Shown here piece after piece: positions 59,410 to 64,000 of a stretch of 64,000 nucleotides of DNA. The notes under the pieces were generated by a model. That model ran no database searches. It saw only the letters and a list, made by a program, of their open reading frames with translations, and was not told where the DNA came from. Source of the stretch: Primula veris (lineage: Eukaryota; Streptophyta; Magnoliopsida; Ericales; Primulaceae); contig OY821740.1 of assembly GCA_963682055.1 (NCBI GenBank), positions 36,662,795 through 36,726,794 of the forward strand. The letters are read 5' to 3'. Each line of letters opens with the position of its first letter. The first letter of the stretch is position 1. Both the position numbers and the translations under genes were made by a program.

Positions 59410-59975
59410 AAACCCTAACCATCAACCATCAAATTCCTTCGTATATCAAATTAATATATTTTTTTACCAAATCAACACCACTCTACCACTACAATTATTC
59501 TCAATTTTACCCAAAAAAAAAACATCTCCCAATTTACCCAAAAAAAAAAAAACTTCCTAAAAAAAAACCCTAACCATCAACAATCAAACTCATTCATATA
59601 TCAAATTAATATTTTTTTTTTCTCAAATCAACATCACTCTACCACTACAATTATCCCCAATTTTACCCAAAAACAAAACATCTCCCAATTTACCCAAAAA
59701 ACCCAATTTTACCAAAAAAAAAACTCTAACCATCAACCATCAAACTCCTTCATATATCAAATTAATATATTTTTTTTCTCAAATCAACATCCCTCTACCA
59801 CTACATTTATCCCCAATTTTACCCAAAAAAAAACTATCCCAATTTACCAAAATAAAACCTCCCCCAATTTTACAAAAAATAAATTCTAACAATCAACCAC
59901 CAAACTACTTCCTATATCAAATTAAGATCATTTTTTTTTCTCAAATCAACATCACTCTACTACTACAATTATCAA
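59410..59975. repeat. Four tandem copies of a unit of about 155 bp upstream of the PMD gene
   Basis: Each copy reads CTAACCATCAACCATCAAA...ATATCAAATTAATAT(T)n...CAAATCAACATCACTCTACC...CAATTTTACCCAAAAA. Copies start near 59413, 59568, 59729 and 59886. The last is truncated and ends at 59975. The strand is strongly purine/pyrimidine-skewed. Confidence 0.85.
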
Positions 59976-60413
59976 GTAAGTATTTCTTTTTATTATTGAG
60001 TTTTAATTTTATGTAAATAAATATAATTATTAATAAGTTATAACATTTATTAATTAAAAGTTTTTAACTTTTTTTATTAACCTTTAAATATTTATCTTCA
60101 AATTTGTTTAATCACAACTAATATTAAGTTCTAATTATATAATGTTATATGTTACTCTAATAACACTTGAGTAATGAAAATAACTTAGATAAATGATTTA
60201 AAAAAACTTGTTTCGCCATGTACATGTGAACTTGTTTTGTTAGAGACATTTTATTAATTTGGAGTTTAGGTTAGTAATTAAGTTGTTGGATTTTTATAAT
60301 TTTTTGGAAGTTAAATGTATTATCTCATATATTTAAATTTATGTTAAATATGTTATTGTATCATTTATATTTGATAGTGATATTTGTTAATATATTCAAT
60401 TGTTTAGGTACCT

Positions 60414-62753
60414 ATGACAGAAAAAATAAAGTTAAATCCAGGTCCCATTGATGATACCGTTTTATATGAGCAGAAACATCATATTTGTAATATCATTTGG
60501 GGATCAACTTTGTTAGACGAAAAAAAGGACATTCGTAACTATAATCGGTTTCCGGTAATTGATGATCATAGAGTTTTATATTTGCTAAATGTGGCTGGTT
60601 TTTATGGGTTGTATAGTTTGGGATATAGAAAAGTTGATAATCATTTGATAACTGCATTAATCGAGCGCTGGAGACCAGAGACTAGTACGTTTCATTTTCC
60701 GATTGGAGAGTTAACAATGACTCTTCAAGATATAGAGGTATTAGGTGGGGTTAAAGTGGACGGAAATGCTCTTGTAAGTGATGAAAGTGGATTTACAACA
60801 ACGGCTAAACATGCCTTGGTAACTGATTTATTAGGTATAGTTACACGTGATACTTTTACTGATGATGGGATGATTAAATTTAGTTGGTTGTGTTATACAT
60901 TTAACCCTCAATCTGTCAACAAGTTTTCATCTGTGGACTATATTATGCGTGTTACAAGAGCATGTATGTTATTGATTATTGGAAGTCAGTATTTACAAGA
61001 CGACAAAGGAGTTGGTGTGCCAGTACACTATTTAGCTTATATGAGAGATTTTGATATCTGCGGACAATATAGTTGGGGTTCAGCCATATTAGGATATACA
61101 TATAAGTCACTAACAAAAGCAGCTCTTATTGACAAAAGAGGCAAATCAAAAAGGGGGGTGACTGGCGCATTGCAATTGTTGCAATATTGGGCATGGAGTA
61201 GATTTAGGTTTTTGGTTCCTGAATATTCAGCGGATGATACGCCACCTGAAGGGTTTCCATCTTATCCCTTTGGACGCAGGTTGATAAGTTTGCTTTTAGT
61301 TTTCGTCGTTAAAATTATTGATATGAATTATATGATTAATTTTGCTATTTGGTTTTTTAAATATTATACAGATTGGCTAGATGTAAGATGACGTATACAA
61401 CAGGTATCCCTTTTCATAGCGTTCGGGTATTTCGTGACTTGTTTGACATGGTGGGTCATCGTCAGGTAAATATTTTTTCATATTTGTTTGTCTATTTATA
61501 TATAGAAAATTGTAACCCTCTTTCTCACTATTAATAATTTTTATTTTTTACTATCAGGTCATTTGGGAGCCGTATCCAAAACTGGATGATTTGGCTGATT
61601 GCTCGAAGGCAGGTCAATGTATATGGCGTTCAAGCGTCCCTCTTATATGTACGGATTTAGTGGAGTATCATAATCCGGAAAGAGTGATGCCACAATTTGG
61701 TATGATACAAAAAATACCTCCTCCCGCCAAAAACTCTAAAAACTTATGCACACTGAGCCGTAAAGGTCATGCGGACTATAACTGGGTGCAACGTTATCAA
61801 GAGCACATTGAGACTTGGAATGCAAGAGCAGAACACGTTCAAACATCCGAATTTCATAATGACATCCAAATAGTAAGTGATAACTACATGAGATGATATA
61901 ATAGAATCACCAGAAAAAGGATAGGTCCGCCTGTGACGCACCCACAAGAAAAAGGTGTGCAGCCAGTTGCGGGCGTTATGGAATACATGGTACTTATTTA
62001 GCAACTTTTTTAATTGTTAACATTAATATTTTTTATTTTTATAATTATGATGACTTGAGACTTTAGACCTTAATGACTTCGCACCTTGTGAAAATAAAAT
62101 ATTAATTCAGGACGCCATTTTTTAAATAGTTTTATTAATCAGTATTTTAATGTCTTTATTAATGTCTTTGTGTTTTGTAGTTTGAAGAATTGGAACAAAA
62201 TTATGAAAAGGCGGTTCGAAAGGGTAAGACGAGTAAGATACAAAAATATTGGAATATGATTAAAGCTGTTGGAAGGAGACCTCCAGTATTAGACCATGCC
62301 GAAATACCGCACCAACAGCCTTCGAACGTCCCACCACATCCACCTTCGGGTCCGGATTCGGGTCCGACTTACTCTACTAGTGATTGTTACATCCCACAGT
62401 CGTCATACACATATCCTGAGCAAAATTCACAATGGAGTCCATGGGTTCAGCCTCAAATGCCTACTTCATCGTTTGCGCATGACATGACAAGCGATTGGAG
62501 TCCATGGGTTCAGCCTCGACATTCTACCACATCATTTGCGCATGACATGACAAACGATTTTTGTCCATGGGTTCAGCCTCGACATTCTACTTCATCGTTT
62601 GTGCATGACATGAGAAGCGATTTTTGTCCATGGGTTCAGCCTCAAATGCCTACTTCATCGTTTACGCATGACATGACAAGCGATTTTTTTAATGAGTATC
62701 AAACCCCAAACCCCAATGTTTTTCCTGACGAAGGACCGAGCACGGGTTTTTGA
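60414..62753 (+). pseudogene. Plant mobile domain (PMD/aminotransferase-like, MAIN-type) gene with one internal stop, 4 exons
   Basis: Exons 60414-61279, 61372-61465, 61558-61989 and 62181-62753 join in frame to 655 codons. The PMD covers about residues 50-440: LLNVAGFYGLYSLGYRKVD, HFPIGELTMTLQDIEVLGGV, PFGRRLARCK and RVFRDLFDMV are typical. At codon 433 (61894-61896) the motif that normally reads YMRWYRRITR is YMR, TGA, YNRITRKR, so a TGG Trp codon has become a stop and the product would be 432 aa. The C-terminus contains four 21-residue repeats. PMD proteins occur as host genes (MAIN/MAIL1, meristem function and transposon silencing) and inside transposons. The repeat-rich surroundings and the FAR1-like neighbour favour a transposon copy. 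If the stop is read through, or has little effect, the gene could still be active. Confidence 0.85.
62431..62690 (+). repeat. Four in-frame 63-bp tandem repeats in the PMD C-terminus
   Basis: Each unit encodes a 21-residue block of the type (W/F)xPWVQPxxxTxSFxHDM. Copies differ at a few codons and swap two alternatives (PQMPTSS and PRHSTTS/PRHSTSS), which suggests expansion or gene conversion. Confidence 0.92.
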
Positions 62754-62914
62754 AGTATTTTTATTTAAGAGTATGTTTTTAGTGGTGCATGAGTTAGTAG
62801 TATTTTTCGTTTTATATATTTTGTACCAAATCATGTGTGATAGTTTTATTTCGTTTTCCCGTTTGTATTTAGCCAAGTAATTAAATAACAATAGTCAAGT
62901 AATAAATAGAGACA

Positions 62915-63989
62915 TTAAGCAAAATTCACGAAATGTTGTATTTGACTTTTACCTACCCTTTCTTTAACTTTTTCCCTGGCTTTAAGATTATATATGTCTT
63001 TCTTATTAGACTTATTGCCAGGAAATTTACGTTTTATTGCAGAAAGAATAGTCCCCGGCTTGGCAAGACTATCTACCATAGTTCTAAACATACCCTTTTC
63101 ATCTTTATTAAGTCTGCGCGCTTGTGAATGAGCTTCTGGATAAATATCATTTTCATGATTATGCGTTCCATTTTCGATGTAAAATCTCCAATTGTTTTCC
63201 TCCATGTAACACTCGATTTTAAATAAACAAAAACATTTACCAGAGCTCGTGTCTCTGCTTGATGCCTTTTTCGGTTTCGGATCCCCATATTTTTTACACT
63301 TCAAAGTGACTCGACTTTTACTATCAAAGTGTGCATTGATATTTTTCGAGTACGTCGTAGTCAAAAAAAAACCTAGACCAGTCGATATCCCGTACAAGTA
63401 GTCTTTCATTTCATTGAGTGAAGCAAAAACCTGTAGAAATAAGATATTAAGAAATAATTATTCAATCACACTATAAACGATTGTAAAAAAATGTAAATAA
63501 TTATTTTTAGCTACAACATTAAACGGAGTATATCACGTGGTTTTGAAAATAAATAAAAGCAGACAATTACTTAAAATATGGAAAGGATTTTTTGAGACAA
63601 ACCAGAGTACTTTGGAAATGATTTCTATAATCATAACCTATCCCGAATTCAGTTGGCGAAGAATTAATATTATGTTCGTTATCATCTGGTTGGGGATTTT
63701 CGTTATATCCATCATGATCCCGTTGAGGTTCTACAAACTGACTTGTAAAAGCTTCTTGTGATGCGCCAGGTTGGTGACTCGTGTAATTATAGTCACCACT
63801 TACAAACTGATTATCAAAATACGGATTGGGATGATTATTCAAATATGAATCATAAGAAAACTGAGCATTGTCATAAGGATCAGTCGGAAAATTGATATTT
63901 TGAGATGGAAAAAAAATATTTTGATTAGAATCGATCGGAAATTGGGTGTTTTGGGGAGTATTATCCAGAGGAGATAAATTAAGATTCAT
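62915..63989 (-). pseudogene. FAR1/Mutator-transposase-like gene, N-terminal DNA-binding part only
   Basis: Exon 1 is 63989-63603 (129 codons, Asn/Pro/Gln-rich) and exon 2 is 63430-62915. Joined at GTTTGT donor and CTACAG acceptor, they give about 300 residues. Exon 2 begins VFASLNEMKDYLYGISTGLGF and has the FAR1/WRKY-GCM1 zinc-finger pattern: Cys in TLKCKKYG, KCFC and IECY, then WRFYIENGTHNHEND. Next comes the helical linker seen in MULE transposases (RTMVDSLAKPGTILSAIKRKF). The ORF stops at QHFVNFA, 162 bp from the end of the PMD gene. The catalytic DDE transposase core and SWIM finger are therefore missing. The ATG is 12 bp from the window edge, so an upstream exon cannot be excluded. Related host genes are FHY3/FAR1 transcription factors, but the arrangement suggests a truncated transposase. 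Confidence 0.75.
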
Positions 63990-64000
63990 TCCCCAAATAT

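Noticed and set aside
59219..59573. Overlapping ORFs of 101-113 aa
   Set aside because: They are low-complexity Phe/Ser/Lys translations of poly-T and the 155-bp tandem repeat.

Overview
This is a plant nuclear window from a eudicot. It is AT-rich and its genes have many introns with GT-AG borders. The introns and intergenic DNA are full of small transposons. Four gene models could be rebuilt exon by exon with every junction in frame, and their lengths come out close to the Arabidopsis family members as I recall them. No species can be named from the sequence. A 200-base run of N (30257-30456) marks an assembly gap.

Layout: (1) 1-1136 (+): the last two exons of a LAZ1-like (DUF300/Ost-alpha) membrane protein, with a Stowaway-type MITE in the intron. 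(2) 1720-7855: a large head-to-head inverted repeat. Each arm carries a gene for a protein with two tandem trypsin/Deg-like domains that lack the catalytic His and Ser. The right copy (5422-7047, +) is open. The left copy (2823-4454, -) keeps its frame but has three in-frame stops. (3) 7856-12154: mostly unannotated, with a LINE remnant. (4) 12155-18050 (+): a five-exon STICHEL-like (DNA polymerase III gamma/tau-like AAA) gene whose Walker B acidic pair is replaced. (5) 19618-27206 (-): an eleven-exon peroxisomal NAD carrier (PXN-type) gene, convergent with the STICHEL-like gene. (6) 27207-30707: nested non-autonomous DNA transposons and the gap. (7) 30708-39357 (+): a ten-exon DnaJ10-type J-protein gene with a GC-AG intron and a recent Au-like SINE. 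(8) 39358-49116: about 9.8 kb without a gene, with a gypsy protease relic. (9) 49117-56299 (+): a five-exon URGT-type UDP-rhamnose/UDP-galactose transporter gene. (10) 56300-60413: tandem-repeat DNA. (11) 60414-64000: a plant-mobile-domain (PMD) gene with one internal stop, convergent with the 5' part of a FAR1/Mutator-transposase-like gene. This looks like the inside of a transposon that continues past the window.

The housekeeping genes (membrane protein, AAA/clamp-loader-like protein, peroxisomal carrier, J-protein, Golgi transporter) have no evident common pathway. From memory, DnaJ10 (At1g76700) and URGT1 (At1g76670) are also close neighbours in Arabidopsis, so that pair looks like conserved synteny. 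The least explained parts are the inverted pair of inactive double-protease genes and the PMD/FAR1 region with its several tandem-repeat systems.
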